A DNA stretch of 64,000 nt from the NCBI GenBank assembly GCA_019245415.1, contig JAFARO010000004.1, positions 806,001 through 870,000 of the forward strand. The letters are read 5' to 3'. Below the pieces are notes generated by a model. The model was not told the origin of the DNA. It was given only the letters and a program-made list of their open reading frames with translations, and searched no databases. The position numbers and the translations under genes were made by a program. Source of the DNA: Alphaproteobacteria bacterium. GTDB taxonomy: Bacteria > Pseudomonadota > Alphaproteobacteria > Micropepsales > Micropepsaceae. Shown here piece by piece: positions 17,711 through 27,563 of this stretch. The first letter of the stretch is position 1. Each line of letters opens with the position of its first letter.

Positions 17711-17930
17711 GCGGCCCGCGAACGAAGAGCGCCGGTCACATCGGGGTCAAGGACACCGGCCCCGTCTGCGGCTCTATACGAGAGGCTGCGATGGAATTCC
17801 GTAAACACGCGGCGCGGTTTCCCGAGGCTGCGATGGCGCTAAGTCGAGGGACCACATTTACGATTTTGCTTCTCGGATACCAGCTTCGACAAGGATAGCC
17901 AATCAGAGCTCAGGACTGACATATAATGCT
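17711..17930. other. Gap with AT-rich segment and -10-like box
   Basis: No coding frame is supported. Base composition changes within this gap from GC-rich to AT-rich near 17840, which probably marks the left edge of the island carrying the next gene. A perfect TATAAT at 17922-17927 lies immediately before the next open frame, but no matching -35 hexamer sits 16-18 bases upstream. Confidence 0.4.
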
Positions 17931-19460
17931 TTGGACACTTGGAATGATTCCTTCCTAATGGATCTGTACAAAAGCTACAAACCCTTTCGTAATTTCATGC
18001 GGGAATTCGACCTCCTTTCGAGTCTCGTAGATATCTGGGTTTATTCATCTCATATTATCGACAAGGAGCGGCTGCCAGAGGGTTACCCCTCGGGTTACAA
18101 TAGTTTTTTGCATGGACAGATTGAAAGACACATCTATCCATGGGATTTGGATATTTTATCTCGCGAAATTATCCTCAATGCCGGAGTTGTTGGGAACCGT
18201 AGGCTTCAAATTTGGGACAACTTGGCAACGGCAATAAACTTCATTCGGGATATGGACAACAAATCGTATTCAGAGGACGGCGATGATCGCCCTGACGTAC
18301 TGTTTGAATTGCACCGGATAGCTCACAGACAGTTTCCTTGGCAGGTCAGAAATGATTTAGGAGGCTTTGTACGAGCTTTGAATATTTTTGGGGAACCCAC
18401 CGTAGACAGAATTGTCGAGCGCGAGCTCGGGCTGTCTACACAGCGCTACCTTTTGCTTGGAATGGCAATCGCTGGACATTTTAAAAACAAATGGGGAATG
18501 TCAACAGAGCAGGACTACCGCGAAATTGGCGTCTCGCTCGATGCTTCTAGAGCGTTTTTCACGCGGCTCGTAAGCCCTATCTCTCGTTTGCGAGAAGAAA
18601 TGCGAAAGCGCCAAGCGTATAATCGTGACTGGATGTATACATGGAATCCATTGGAAGGCACCCCGTTGGTTGCTTTCGACCCGAGATACCCAGAGAGGAT
18701 CGTTTGCCCTATCCAGCGATATTTACTCCGACGGGTATCAACGGGCCTGTTTTACGACCTCGTCAAAGCTTCCGATTTTGACAATTCTTTTGGAAATGCA
18801 TTTCAAGCATATATTGGATTGGTTGCTCGGCAATTTTGTAAAGAACCATCGTTTCGCCTTCTTGACCCACCGCCTTATCGGATTGGTTCAAGAAAAATGC
18901 ACGGCGTTGATTGGATACTTTCTGATGGAGCTGGACATCTCTTTATTGAGTGCAAAGCAAAACGACTGACGCTCAACGCAAGAACTCTGTCTGAACCATC
19001 TGCTTTAGAACGCGACCTTTCAATAATGGCCGATGGTATTGTACAAAATTATAAGAACATCATGGACGCCCGAAATGGCCTGACTGTCTGGGAAGCTGAT
19101 TCCTTGCCTATATATCCTCTGATATTGACGTTGGAGGACTGGTTCATCTTCAGCCCGAGAGTCAGGGAGATGCTTGATGCTCAAATTTACGATTTGTTAG
19201 ATGCAGAAGGGATCCCAGTAGAAGTATTGGATACGATGCCGTACACGGTTGCATCCGCGCACGAATTCGAAATTGTTGTTCAATTGATCTCCCAAGTTGG
19301 CGTTGGCAGCCTAATGGGCAAAAAGGTGATGGGAGCTAAAAACTCTTGGTCAATGCTCCCATACTTGATGGATGAGTTTAAGGCCGAGATGCCCAAGGTG
19401 AATCGGAGGTTTCAGTTGAACGAGTTCCGGCGTATCGTGCGAGACGTGCCCGGAATCTGA
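17931..19460 (+). CDS. Predicted PD-(D/E)xK nuclease-like protein, isolated AT-rich gene
   Basis: The 509-aa protein (TTG start; ATG at 17958 would remove nine residues) matches nothing I recognise over most of its length. Near the C-terminal third it has a classic restriction-type motif: Asp327 in GVDWILSD, then Glu340 and Lys342 in FIECKAK, a D-x12-E-x-K spacing on two predicted beta strands. The rest is mostly helical. Codon use is strikingly AT-rich compared with every neighbour, a sign of horizontal transfer. No methyltransferase, helicase or integrase lies next to it. It may be a solitary restriction- or defence-type nuclease, or part of a degraded system. Catalysis is inferred only from the motif. 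Confidence 0.7.
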   Translation: MDTWNDSFLMDLYKSYKPFRNFMREFDLLSSLVDIWVYSSHIIDKERLPEGYPSGYNSFLHGQIERHIYPWDLDILSREIILNAGVVGNRRLQIWDNLATAINFIRDMDNKSYSEDGDDRPDVLFELHRIAHRQFPWQVRNDLGGFVRALNIFGEPTVDRIVERELGLSTQRYLLLGMAIAGHFKNKWGMSTEQDYREIGVSLDASRAFFTRLVSPISRLREEMRKRQAYNRDWMYTWNPLEGTPLVAFDPRYPERIVCPIQRYLLRRVSTGLFYDLVKASDFDNSFGNAFQAYIGLVARQFCKEPSFRLLDPPPYRIGSRKMHGVDWILSDGAGHLFIECKAKRLTLNARTLSEPSALERDLSIMADGIVQNYKNIMDARNGLTVWEADSLPIYPLILTLEDWFIFSPRVREMLDAQIYDLLDAEGIPVEVLDTMPYTVASAHEFEIVVQLISQVGVGSLMGKKVMGAKNSWSMLPYLMDEFKAEMPKVNRRFQLNEFRRIVRDVPGI

Positions 19461-19573
19461 TGCGTTACGAACCTCGATTCTGTATTCTTGCGGAATTGGT
19501 TCCCGGGCCTGCGGCGTATTGTTCCGGCTGCGCCTATATGCGGCGCCGCGCCCGAGATAACAGCGGAGCAAAC

Positions 19574-19602
19574 AAAAGGCCCGGAGCGGTGTTCCGGGTT
19601 TT
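19574..19602 (+). terminator. Terminator-like hairpin after the nuclease-like gene
   Basis: CCCGGA (19580-19585) pairs with TCCGGG (19593-19598) and is followed by TTTT. The stretch AAAGGCCCGGAGCGG at 19575-19589 is identical to the first 15 bases of the perfect terminator at 16446, and the bases after the stem (TTTTGTGCATTT) resemble the sequence after that one. It looks like a decayed copy. Confidence 0.6.
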
Positions 19603-19732
19603 GTGCATTTCGATTGGGAAGACGGTGGCCGGGTCGCGCTTCGCTACGCTCGCGCCCCCCACCCGAACGACTTCGTCGTTCGTCGCTACGCTGCCACTAG
19701 CGACCCCCTCAAGGGGAGATGACGTGAAACAG

Positions 19733-19760
19733 AAAGGCCCGGTGTTTCCACCGGGCCTTT
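19733..19760 (-). terminator. Terminator hairpin of groESL
   Basis: A perfect 12-bp stem (AAAGGCCCGGTG with CACCGGGCCTTT) and a 4-base loop lies 33 bases beyond the groEL stop. On the minus strand it is followed by CTGTTTC, only moderately T-rich. The stem shares its first nine bases with the 16446 and 19574 hairpins. Confidence 0.7.
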
Positions 19761-19793
19761 CCGCATTCAATCGGCGATTGGGACCGACATGGA

Positions 19794-21548
<1,755 letters not shown>

Positions 21549-21550
<2 letters not shown>

Positions 21551-21866
21551 AGGCGGCTTTCCGCGAAGGCGCCTTGCGGCCCTCGAGAACGCCCATGATG
21601 TCGGACTCCTTCATGATCAGGAGTTCCTCGCCGTCGATCTTGACTTCCGTGCCCGACCACTTGCCGAACAGGACGAAGTCGCCGGCCTTCACCTCGGGGG
21701 CGACGCGCTTGCCGGCATCGTCCAGCGCGCCGGGGCCGACGCTGATGACCTCGCCTTCCTGCGGCTTCTCCTGGGCGGTGTCGGGAATGATGATGCCGCC
21801 GGGGGTCTTCTGATCCTCCTTGACGCGGCGGACGACCACGCGGTCGCCGAGCGGACGGAACTTCAT
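21549..21866 (-). CDS. groES: Co-chaperonin GroES (Hsp10)
   Basis: The 105-aa lid protein of GroEL has the family start [15 protein letters not shown], the mobile loop region with [16 protein letters not shown] (residues 22-37), and the conserved [17 protein letters not shown] segment. It heads the groESL operon, with a housekeeping-type promoter and a CIRCE operator just upstream. Confidence 0.98.
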
Positions 21867-21915
21867 GCTGGGGTCTCCTAAAAAGCTTTCTGGGACAAGG
21901 CCTTACGGCCAATGA

Positions 21916-21942
21916 GCAGCACTCCCCATAGGCGAGTGCCAA
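21916..21942 (-). promoter_or_regulatory. CIRCE operator (HrcA binding site) of groESL
   Basis: On the minus strand TTGGCACTC, nine bases, then GAGTGCTGC matches the CIRCE consensus TTAGCACTC-N9-GAGTGCTAA with three changes and exact spacing. It lies about 50 bases before groES and just after the predicted transcription start, the usual place for HrcA repression that is lifted by heat shock. HrcA itself is not in the window. Confidence 0.9.
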
Positions 21943-21953
21943 ACCTCGAGGCG

Positions 21954-21982
21954 GAGATAGTGCGGGAGGGAGATAAGGTCAA
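21954..21982 (-). promoter_or_regulatory. Promoter of groESL
   Basis: Minus-strand TTGACC (21982-21977), a 17-base spacer and TATCTC (21959-21954) make a good housekeeping-type promoter. The predicted start, near 21947, falls at the edge of the CIRCE element. The extended CTTGAC could also serve sigma-32. Confidence 0.7.
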
Positions 21983-22037
21983 GGGGGTGCGGCAGCCGCG
22001 CGCTCCCTTATTCTGCTGGCGGACGCCGGAGACAGAG

Positions 22038-22490
22038 ATGAAGAGAGCATCGATCATTGCCGCGACGGCTTTGACGTTCGCGCTGCAAGCGCAGGCGGCG
22101 CTCGCCGCCACCGTCACCGACGTCAGCGCCGAATGGGCCGGGTATTGGAACGCCAAGAACCTAAAGGCGATCCTGACGCTCTATGCGCCGGAGCCGATCT
22201 TCTGTCCGACCAACGGCAAGAGCTGGAGTGGGATCGCAGAAATCAGGAAGAACTTCGCCGGCCTGCTCGCGGTCTACGATCCGCGCATCGTTCTCGCCAG
22301 CGTGCGCAGCGAGTCCTCCGGCGACCTCGCCTACGACACCGGCAGCTATGAAGAGGTCGTGGCACCGGTGAAGGGCGGCAAGGCGATCCATGCCCAGGGA
22401 ACCTATCTTTTCCTCTTCAAGCGCGTGGGCCGGGGCCGCTGGAAGATCGTCGAACAGACCTGGACATCGTTCGAGCCGGCAAAGCTCTGA
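22038..22490 (+). CDS. Secreted SnoaL-like/NTF2-fold protein
   Basis: The ATG at 22038 has a GGAG six to nine bases upstream and begins a signal peptide (cleavage after LAA, near residue 22). The 150-aa product has the NTF2-like pattern of DUF4440/SnoaL proteins: VSAEWAGYWNAKNLKAILTLYAPEPIF, a helix, then strands ending in GRWKIVEQTWTSFEP. Members bind small hydrophobic ligands or act as isomerases; here periplasmic location is predicted and activity unknown. A copy of its last codons is found 230 bases downstream. Confidence 0.78.
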   Translation: MKRASIIAATALTFALQAQAALAATVTDVSAEWAGYWNAKNLKAILTLYAPEPIFCPTNGKSWSGIAEIRKNFAGLLAVYDPRIVLASVRSESSGDLAYDTGSYEEVVAPVKGGKAIHAQGTYLFLFKRVGRGRWKIVEQTWTSFEPAKL

Positions 22491-22767
22491 GCAGGCCCGC
22501 CAATGAACGCTAACGCCGGAACTCGAATTCGACCGGCGTCATCTCGACCCCGTCCTTGTTGCGCGGCGCGCCGGCGCGGCGCTCCACCAACTTCATGCGC
22601 CCAGGGCGCGTTCGATGCGATCCAAGGTCTGGGCCCAGGAATTGAATTTGAAACGATGCACTTGCTCGGAGGTCTCGGCGTTGAAAATGAGCCGCGCGCG
22701 CGCCTGAGCGCGGGATCAGACGGCACAGGGAAGATACGCGAACCGGCCTGGACCTCGTTGAAGCCGG
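22491..22767. pseudogene. Gene fragments: duplicated NTF2 tail and reverse-strand remnants
   Basis: Positions 22730-22777 repeat the end of the preceding gene (GTGKIREPAWTSLKPVKL against GRWKIVEQTWTSFEPAKL) without the stop. Inside the gap, the minus strand reads a plausible protein end (ARLIFNAETSEQVHRF onward to ERALGA, stop near 22594) whose stop overlaps, as ATGA, a further minus-strand frame starting MKLVERRAGAPRNKDG and ending after 28 codons. These look like remains of two former genes broken by recombination. No family is assigned. Confidence 0.45.
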
Positions 22768-24216
22768 TCAAGCTTTGGGGCGTCGCCGTCCGCGCGCCTT
22801 CGCCTTGCCCGGCGCGGGCCGAAGCTCACGGCAATAGGCGACCGCATTGAGCACGACCTGGCGCACGGCGGCATTGTTCTGGCCAAGCCCCACCGACCAT
22901 CCGAATGAGCCCATGTGAAGGACATGACCGCCCCGCACGGCGGCTTCGACGATGACGCCGACGCGGGCGATGGGTGTATAGCGGCTATTGTTGACCGCCA
23001 TTCCGGTCGCGATGACGGAAGGCGCGATGTCGTCGGCATCGTACCAATTGCGGTCCACATTTCCTTCGGCGTCTAGCGGGACGCCGTCGATTTCGCGATG
23101 AAGGACGGGCACCTCGCTGCCGAAAGCGCGACCCGGGTCGAGTGTCACGCCTTGAAAGAGGCGATGACCGGGCTCGATCACCCGAACACCGCCTGCCTCG
23201 CGGATTTCGGCCGGCGACAGGGATGACAGATGGTGCGCAACTGCGGGCTTGCGCACCGCATGGGGCAGGGCATAACCGCCGAAGCGGAACGACAGAAGAA
23301 AGGTGCGTTCCTCGGGGTTGCCGCGAATGTGCCAATAGGACATCTTCTTGGAAGGTTGTTTGTCCACGCTGATGGTGTCGCCATCGACTTCGATCTGCCA
23401 CCAGCAGACGTTCCCCGCCATTACGAGAAGCACGCCGGAATAGTCGAGATAGCGATCGATCACATCGCGCATCGGCCGCGACCAGTACTCGTCATGTGTG
23501 AGGAGCGCCATTGTCGGGGCCGCGCCATATGGCAGGGCGTCGATGTGCAAATCCATCGAATCGATGCAGCCATAGCGGATGCCGGCCTGGGCGAAGACGC
23601 GCAGGAAATGGAGCGAGGCGCTTATCGCGTTATCGCCGCGGCTGCTCATCGGCCGTCGCAGCGACACGGTGCGTAGCGGGCCCAGGCTCGCGCTATAGAA
23701 AGAGCCGCCGCCCACCCGGCAATAGGCATGCCAGGTGAAACTCGGCAGAACGCAGAGGATATCGAGGCCTTCCACCGTGCGCGGCTTGAGATTGAAATAG
23801 ATGTCCTGCGATACCGCGCCGGTGCTGTCCCGCACCACGCATTCGTAGAGGCCCGGTGGGAGTTCGGCGGTCTCCAACATGATTTCGCAGCGGTAATTCG
23901 CGCCTTTGCCTCGATAGTCTTGCGGCGATTCGAGATGGACCTGGGCCGGGGTGGGCGGCACTTGCGTGTGCAGGATTGCACCGCTGACCGCGTCGCGGAT
24001 GGCGATCGACTTCACAGTAACTGTACGCGGGATCAGCAGCGAGCGTGGTTTGCGCGCGATCTTGATGCGTAGGGTCTCTCCGGGAAACAGCGAAAACGGT
24101 TCGGCGTAGCCGTTTAGTGCGGAAAGCCTATCGAAGGCAGCCTTGGCATCGGCGCGGTCATCGTCCTCAGCGTCGATCAAGAGAAACGGCGAAATCCCGC
24201 CCTTGGCGCCCCCCAT
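22768..24216 (-). CDS. N,N-dimethylformamidase large-subunit-like protein
   Basis: The 482-aa protein resembles the C-terminal part of the N,N-dimethylformamidase beta subunit family. It begins with a jelly-roll-like region (residues 40-150), followed by the conserved ILCVLPSFTWHAYCRVGGGSFY, then MALLTHDEYWSRPMRDVIDRYLDYSGVLL-type segments (His, Asp and Glu suited to bind iron) and a GNVCWWQIE motif. True DMFase hydrolyses DMF to dimethylamine and formate and also has a small subunit, which I do not see here. The natural substrate is thus open. It lies nine bases behind the next gene on the same strand. Confidence 0.72.
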   Translation of the reverse strand: MGGAKGGISPFLLIDAEDDDRADAKAAFDRLSALNGYAEPFSLFPGETLRIKIARKPRSLLIPRTVTVKSIAIRDAVSGAILHTQVPPTPAQVHLESPQDYRGKGANYRCEIMLETAELPPGLYECVVRDSTGAVSQDIYFNLKPRTVEGLDILCVLPSFTWHAYCRVGGGSFYSASLGPLRTVSLRRPMSSRGDNAISASLHFLRVFAQAGIRYGCIDSMDLHIDALPYGAAPTMALLTHDEYWSRPMRDVIDRYLDYSGVLLVMAGNVCWWQIEVDGDTISVDKQPSKKMSYWHIRGNPEERTFLLSFRFGGYALPHAVRKPAVAHHLSSLSPAEIREAGGVRVIEPGHRLFQGVTLDPGRAFGSEVPVLHREIDGVPLDAEGNVDRNWYDADDIAPSVIATGMAVNNSRYTPIARVGVIVEAAVRGGHVLHMGSFGWSVGLGQNNAAVRQVVLNAVAYCRELRPAPGKAKARGRRRPKA

Positions 24217-24225
24217 CCGCGTCTC

Positions 24226-24684
24226 TCAGCTCGCCGGCGCTTGCAGGATCGGCACCAAGTGCCTTTCGAGCTCGGGATCGGTGAGATGGGCGAAGTCCTT
24301 TTCCACCTCCCGCCAAACCGTCTTCTTGACCTTGTCGCTCGCCACGCTCCGGAACTCGCCGACGCTGCGCGCGGGCGCGACGATCACCAGGCTTGCGAAT
24401 TGATGGGCGTCGAGCGCCGCGTCGATCGCGCGGGCCAGCGCCCGGACGAAATCGTGCTTCTCGAGCTTGCGCGGATCGTGCTCGGATTCGTAGCTGTGGT
24501 GCGTGCCACCGGCGCTGGAGAAGCCGCGCCCGGGCTTGTCGCTTTCAATGGCGCGGCGGTCGTGATGCAGGCCGGAGCTGACCTCGGCCAGCACCCGCAC
24601 AAGCTTGCCGTGGGGTTGCTTGTATTCGAAGAAGCCGGCGCGGGCGGAGTCGAACACGGCGACAAGTGTGCGAGCGGGATCCAT
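24226..24684 (-). CDS. Host attachment-type protein
   Basis: The 152-aa product looks like the 'protein required for attachment to host cells' family (PF10116) first noted in Agrobacterium: an N-terminal strand LVAVFDSARAGFFEY, a region rich in Gly/His/Ser around GRGFSSAGGTHHSYE, and a second strand FASLVIVAPARSVGEFR. The fold is related to archaeal release factor domains. Start ATG at 24684 has a GGAG six bases upstream. It is followed on the same strand by the dimethylformamidase-like gene and is divergent from a sulfotransferase gene. Confidence 0.75.
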   Translation of the reverse strand: MDPARTLVAVFDSARAGFFEYKQPHGKLVRVLAEVSSGLHHDRRAIESDKPGRGFSSAGGTHHSYESEHDPRKLEKHDFVRALARAIDAALDAHQFASLVIVAPARSVGEFRSVASDKVKKTVWREVEKDFAHLTDPELERHLVPILQAPAS

Positions 24685-24788
24685 GGGCTCTCCTTGGTCT
24701 GACGACCCGCGGGCGGTCCCGCGCGTTCCGTAAAGACTTTGACCCTGCGGATGCCCGCCGTCTATATGGGCCGTTCGGGGGTTCGACA

Positions 24789-25739
24789 ATGCTCATCCAG
24801 GCGCCGCGCAAGGAAGTCCGCAGCTGGACGACGGACAGCCGCCGCTGGGCGCATTACCGGCCGCGCCCCGGCGACGTCGTCATCGCCACCGCGCCCAAAT
24901 GCGGCACGACCTGGACGCAGCAGATCGTGAGCCTGCTCATTTTTCAGTCGGGGACGCCCAAGGACGTCCAGAACACCTCACCCTGGATCGATTTCCGCCT
25001 GCCGCCGATCGAGCGGATGATGGATTTCATCGAGGGCCAGACCCACCGCCGCTTCCTCAAATCGCACCTGCCGTTCGACGCCCTGCCGATCTACGATGAC
25101 GTGCGCTACATCCATGTTGCGCGCCACGGCCTGGACGCCTTCATGTCCTGGCACAACCACACCAGCCATTATTCCGACACCGCGATCGCGCTGCAGGGTC
25201 AGGCCGGCATGGACGACGAGACCATCGCGCGTCCTTTGCCGCGGCCGCTGCCGACACCGCGCGAACAGTTCGACGCGTGGATGACCGAGGGGCCGCAGGC
25301 GCGGCTGCTGGACGATGCTCCCGCCTCGCACTATTTCGACATCGAACGCAGCTGGTGGCGCGAGCGCGGGCGCGAGAACGTCCTGCTCGTCCATTACAGC
25401 GATCTCAAGAGCGACCTGGAGGCCGAGATGCGCCGCATCGCGGCCTTTATGGACATCGAGATTGTGCCGGCGCTCTGGCCGGAGCTCGTGAGCGCCGCCG
25501 GGTTCGGCTACATGCGCGAGCACGGCGCCACCATCATGCCGCGCGCGGCGCAGAGTTGGGATATGGGCCACAAACGCTTCCTCAACGAAGGCACCAACGG
25601 CCGCTGGCGCACGGCCTTGAGCGATGCGCAGATTGCCCGGTTTGAAGAGCGCGAGGCGCGCGAGCTCGACTCCGCGCTGCGCCATTGGCTCAATGGCGGC
25701 CGGCGCCTTGCCGGCGAGCCGCGGGAGACCAAGAGCTGA
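24789..25739 (+). CDS. PAPS-dependent sulfotransferase (family 1)
   Basis: The 316-aa protein has the 5'-phosphosulfate loop TAPKCGTTW (residues 34-42), the 3'-phosphate motif YIHVARHGLDAFMSWHNH (near residue 107) and a C-terminal block with KRFLNEGTNGRW that matches the RxGxxxxW-type PAPS site. Such cytosolic-type enzymes sulfate small alcohols, phenols or steroids. The ATG at 24789 is chosen because upstream codons in frame overlap the divergent gene. It is a second, clearly different sulfotransferase in the window. Confidence 0.85.
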   Translation: MLIQAPRKEVRSWTTDSRRWAHYRPRPGDVVIATAPKCGTTWTQQIVSLLIFQSGTPKDVQNTSPWIDFRLPPIERMMDFIEGQTHRRFLKSHLPFDALPIYDDVRYIHVARHGLDAFMSWHNHTSHYSDTAIALQGQAGMDDETIARPLPRPLPTPREQFDAWMTEGPQARLLDDAPASHYFDIERSWWRERGRENVLLVHYSDLKSDLEAEMRRIAAFMDIEIVPALWPELVSAAGFGYMREHGATIMPRAAQSWDMGHKRFLNEGTNGRWRTALSDAQIARFEEREARELDSALRHWLNGGRRLAGEPRETKS

Positions 25740-25743
25740 GGCG

Positions 25744-26148
25744 CTAGATTCGCGCCTCCATCACCATCGCCCGGACCAGTTCGACGATAGCGCGCCGGGC
25801 GGCGCGTTGCTGGATGCGCGGGAAGAGCAGGGCGATGTCGCGCCCATGGCGGGTGCGGGCCAGCTCGAGCGGCGAGGATTCGACGGCCAGCGCACCGAGC
25901 CGGCCGGATTTGGGCTGCGACAATCCGTCGAAGAAAAACGACACCGGCGCCTCCAGCGCCAGGGCCGCGGCGTACAGCGTCGAGGCCGAAATCCGGCACA
26001 GCCCGTATTCGTAGCGTTGGACCATCTGGAAGGTGACGCCGAGCCTCTCCGCCAGCACGCTTTGGCTCATGCCGAGCGACTTGCGCCGCGCTCTCAGGCG
26101 GGCGCCGACATGTTCGTCGATGGCGTTGCGTCTGCTGGTTTTGGGCAT
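25744..26148 (-). CDS. XRE-family regulator with C-terminal domain
   Basis: The 134-aa protein has an HTH_3 domain at residues 14-72 (VGARLRARRKSLGMSQSVLAERLGV, then QMVQRYEYGLCRIS) and a C-terminal extension ending in a helix (RAARRAIVELVRAMV). The MSQSVLAE helix and QxYE turn are classical. It is divergent from a second, smaller XRE gene with 75 bases between them, and a palindrome lies in that gap. Its 3' end is four bases from the sulfotransferase stop. Confidence 0.85.
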   Translation of the reverse strand: MPKTSRRNAIDEHVGARLRARRKSLGMSQSVLAERLGVTFQMVQRYEYGLCRISASTLYAAALALEAPVSFFFDGLSQPKSGRLGALAVESSPLELARTRHGRDIALLFPRIQQRAARRAIVELVRAMVMEARI

Positions 26149-26179
26149 GAAAGAGCTTAGGTCGAGCGAATCGCTTCTG

Positions 26180-26194
26180 CTTACCGTCAGTAAG
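26180..26194. promoter_or_regulatory. Palindromic operator candidate between divergent XRE genes
   Basis: CTTAC-CGTCA-GTAAG is a perfect 5+5 inverted repeat around a 5-base centre, midway between two divergent regulator genes. This size and place suit an XRE dimer that represses one or both genes. Which protein binds is not known. Confidence 0.55.
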
Positions 26195-26223
26195 TAGATG
26201 GTTTTCGGGCCCGACGCAACACT

Positions 26224-26463
26224 TTGGATGTGCAGGACCGCGACGATCTTCTGGCGCTGGGGCGCGAAATCCGCCGCCATCGAAATGCCAAGGGCCTCAG
26301 CCAGGAAAAGCTGGCGGAGCTTGCCGGTCTCAATCGCAATTACATCGGCTTCGTCGAGCGGGCGGAGCGAAGCCCGCGTGTGGTAACCGTATTTCGCATC
26401 GCGCGCGCACTCGGCGTGCATCCCGCCGATCTGCTGCGCGAAATGAAGTGGAGCCTGGCGTAG
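26224..26463 (+). CDS. Small single-domain XRE regulator
   Basis: The 79-aa product is one HTH_3 domain (LALGREIRRHRNAKGLSQEKLAELAG, then NRNYIGFVERAERSP, ending in HPADLLRE). Its length and pattern resemble restriction-modification controller proteins and other short autoregulators, but no restriction genes are adjacent. The start is TTG at 26224 or GTG at 26230; neither has a clear ribosome binding site, so the mRNA may be leaderless or poorly translated. It is divergent from the larger XRE gene. Confidence 0.75.
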   Translation: MDVQDRDDLLALGREIRRHRNAKGLSQEKLAELAGLNRNYIGFVERAERSPRVVTVFRIARALGVHPADLLREMKWSLA

Positions 26464-26530
26464 CGTCACGCTTGTCGAACCGCGCGGCGAAGGCTAGAGC
26501 ACGCGGACACGCTATTGCCAAGGTTTTGCG

Positions 26531-26995
26531 ATGTCCGCCGATCTGCCCGAGGGCTTCGCGCCCTTCAAGCTCGCCATGGGTTTTCTCGCCGCCAACGGGC
26601 CGCTCTATGGCAAGTGGGACGGCACGCATCTGCTGATGGGATTCCGCGTCGAGCCGCGCCACTGCAACCCCGGCATGGTGGCGCATGGCGGCATGATGGC
26701 GACCTTTGCCGACATGCTCCTTCCCATCGCCTCGCGGTTCCAGGCCAAGACCGACATGGGTTTTCTGCCTACCGTGAACCTCGCCTGCGATTTCCTGTCG
26801 CCCGCCAGGCTCGGTGCCTGGGTCGAAGGCAAGGCCGAGGTCGTGCGCATGACGCGCAATCTCCTGTTCGCGCAAGGGGTGGCCACGGCGGATGGCGAGC
26901 CTTGCCTGCGCGCCAACGGCATCTTCAAGATCACCAAGCCCATGCAGGGCGTCACACCGGATTTTTCGGTTAAGTCGCTGTTCGATTTTCCCTAG
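26531..26995 (+). CDS. PaaI-family hotdog thioesterase
   Basis: The 154-aa protein has a hotdog fold signature: VEPRHCNPGMVAHGGMMATFADMLLPIA, where the HGG-x-A-x-AD stretch at the start of the central helix carries the catalytic acid (Asp), and a following beta-sheet with VNLACDFLSPARLG. PaaI-type enzymes hydrolyse phenylacetyl-CoA and related acyl-CoA thioesters. The true acyl group here is unknown; no phenylacetate genes are present. It is followed after nine bases by a hypothetical gene on the same strand. Confidence 0.85.
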   Translation: MSADLPEGFAPFKLAMGFLAANGPLYGKWDGTHLLMGFRVEPRHCNPGMVAHGGMMATFADMLLPIASRFQAKTDMGFLPTVNLACDFLSPARLGAWVEGKAEVVRMTRNLLFAQGVATADGEPCLRANGIFKITKPMQGVTPDFSVKSLFDFP

Positions 26996-27004
26996 ACTGA
27001 GCGC

Positions 27005-27529
27005 ATGAGCGATACCCCTGAGAGCGGCCTGCGGGCAGCGGGCGAAGACAGTCCGAAGCGCGCCGATGCGCGCTGGAAGTTCCTGCGCGACGTCGCCGTT
27101 TTCGAGCTCAAGCTTGCGCTCAACAACCTGCACAATTTCTTCCAGATCCCGCTCACCATGGCGGTGGCCGCGGTCGATCTCGTCTTCAAGCATGGCGAGG
27201 AGGGTTCGCGCTTCTACTGGCTGGTGGAGCAGGGACGGCTGATCGACGATCACATCGACATCTACAGCATCGTCGACCACCGCGAGCGCGGCCTCAACAA
27301 AGACTACACCGTCGACGCGGTGCTCAAGCGGCTCGAAACCGTCATCGTGCGCGAGTACGAGAAGGGCGGCACCGCGGCGAGCGTCAAGAACGCCGTCGAC
27401 CGTGCCTTCGACGAGATGCAGTCGCGCACCGCTCCCGCGTCCGAGAAGGCCGCCCGCGCGGCGCAGAAGGCCGCGGAAAAGGTGCGCGACGTGGCGGAGA
27501 AGCTGCGGCCGAAAGATGGGGAGAATTAG
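27005..27529 (+). CDS. Conserved-looking hypothetical protein
   Basis: The 174-aa product has a mixed N-terminal two-thirds with an amphipathic or weakly hydrophobic stretch (NNLHNFFQIPLTMAVAAVDLVF, quoted only to 20 residues as NNLHNFFQIPLTMAVAAVDL) and a C-terminal Ala/Lys-rich helix (about residues 140-170) that could form a coiled coil. I recognise no domain. It is probably co-transcribed with the thioesterase gene nine bases upstream. Confidence 0.65.
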   Translation: MSDTPESGLRAAGEDSPKRADARWKFLRDVAVFELKLALNNLHNFFQIPLTMAVAAVDLVFKHGEEGSRFYWLVEQGRLIDDHIDIYSIVDHRERGLNKDYTVDAVLKRLETVIVREYEKGGTAASVKNAVDRAFDEMQSRTAPASEKAARAAQKAAEKVRDVAEKLRPKDGEN

Positions 27530-27563
27530 GCGACCCCTGCTTCGGTGCCACGCTATCAATTTT

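Larger units (their letters stand above)
19461..19793. other. Intergenic region with two related terminator hairpins
   Basis: This gap separates the AT-rich nuclease-like gene from groEL, which runs towards it. It holds two hairpins listed separately (19574-19602 and 19733-19760) and, between them, short inverted repeats such as CGAACGAC/GTCGTTCG around 19672-19690. No coding frame is supported. Confidence 0.6.

Noticed and set aside
17922..17927. TATAAT taken as a full promoter for the nuclease-like gene
   Set aside because: No -35 hexamer is present at 16-18 bases, and the expected transcription start would fall after the TTG start codon. Kept only as a -10-like box.
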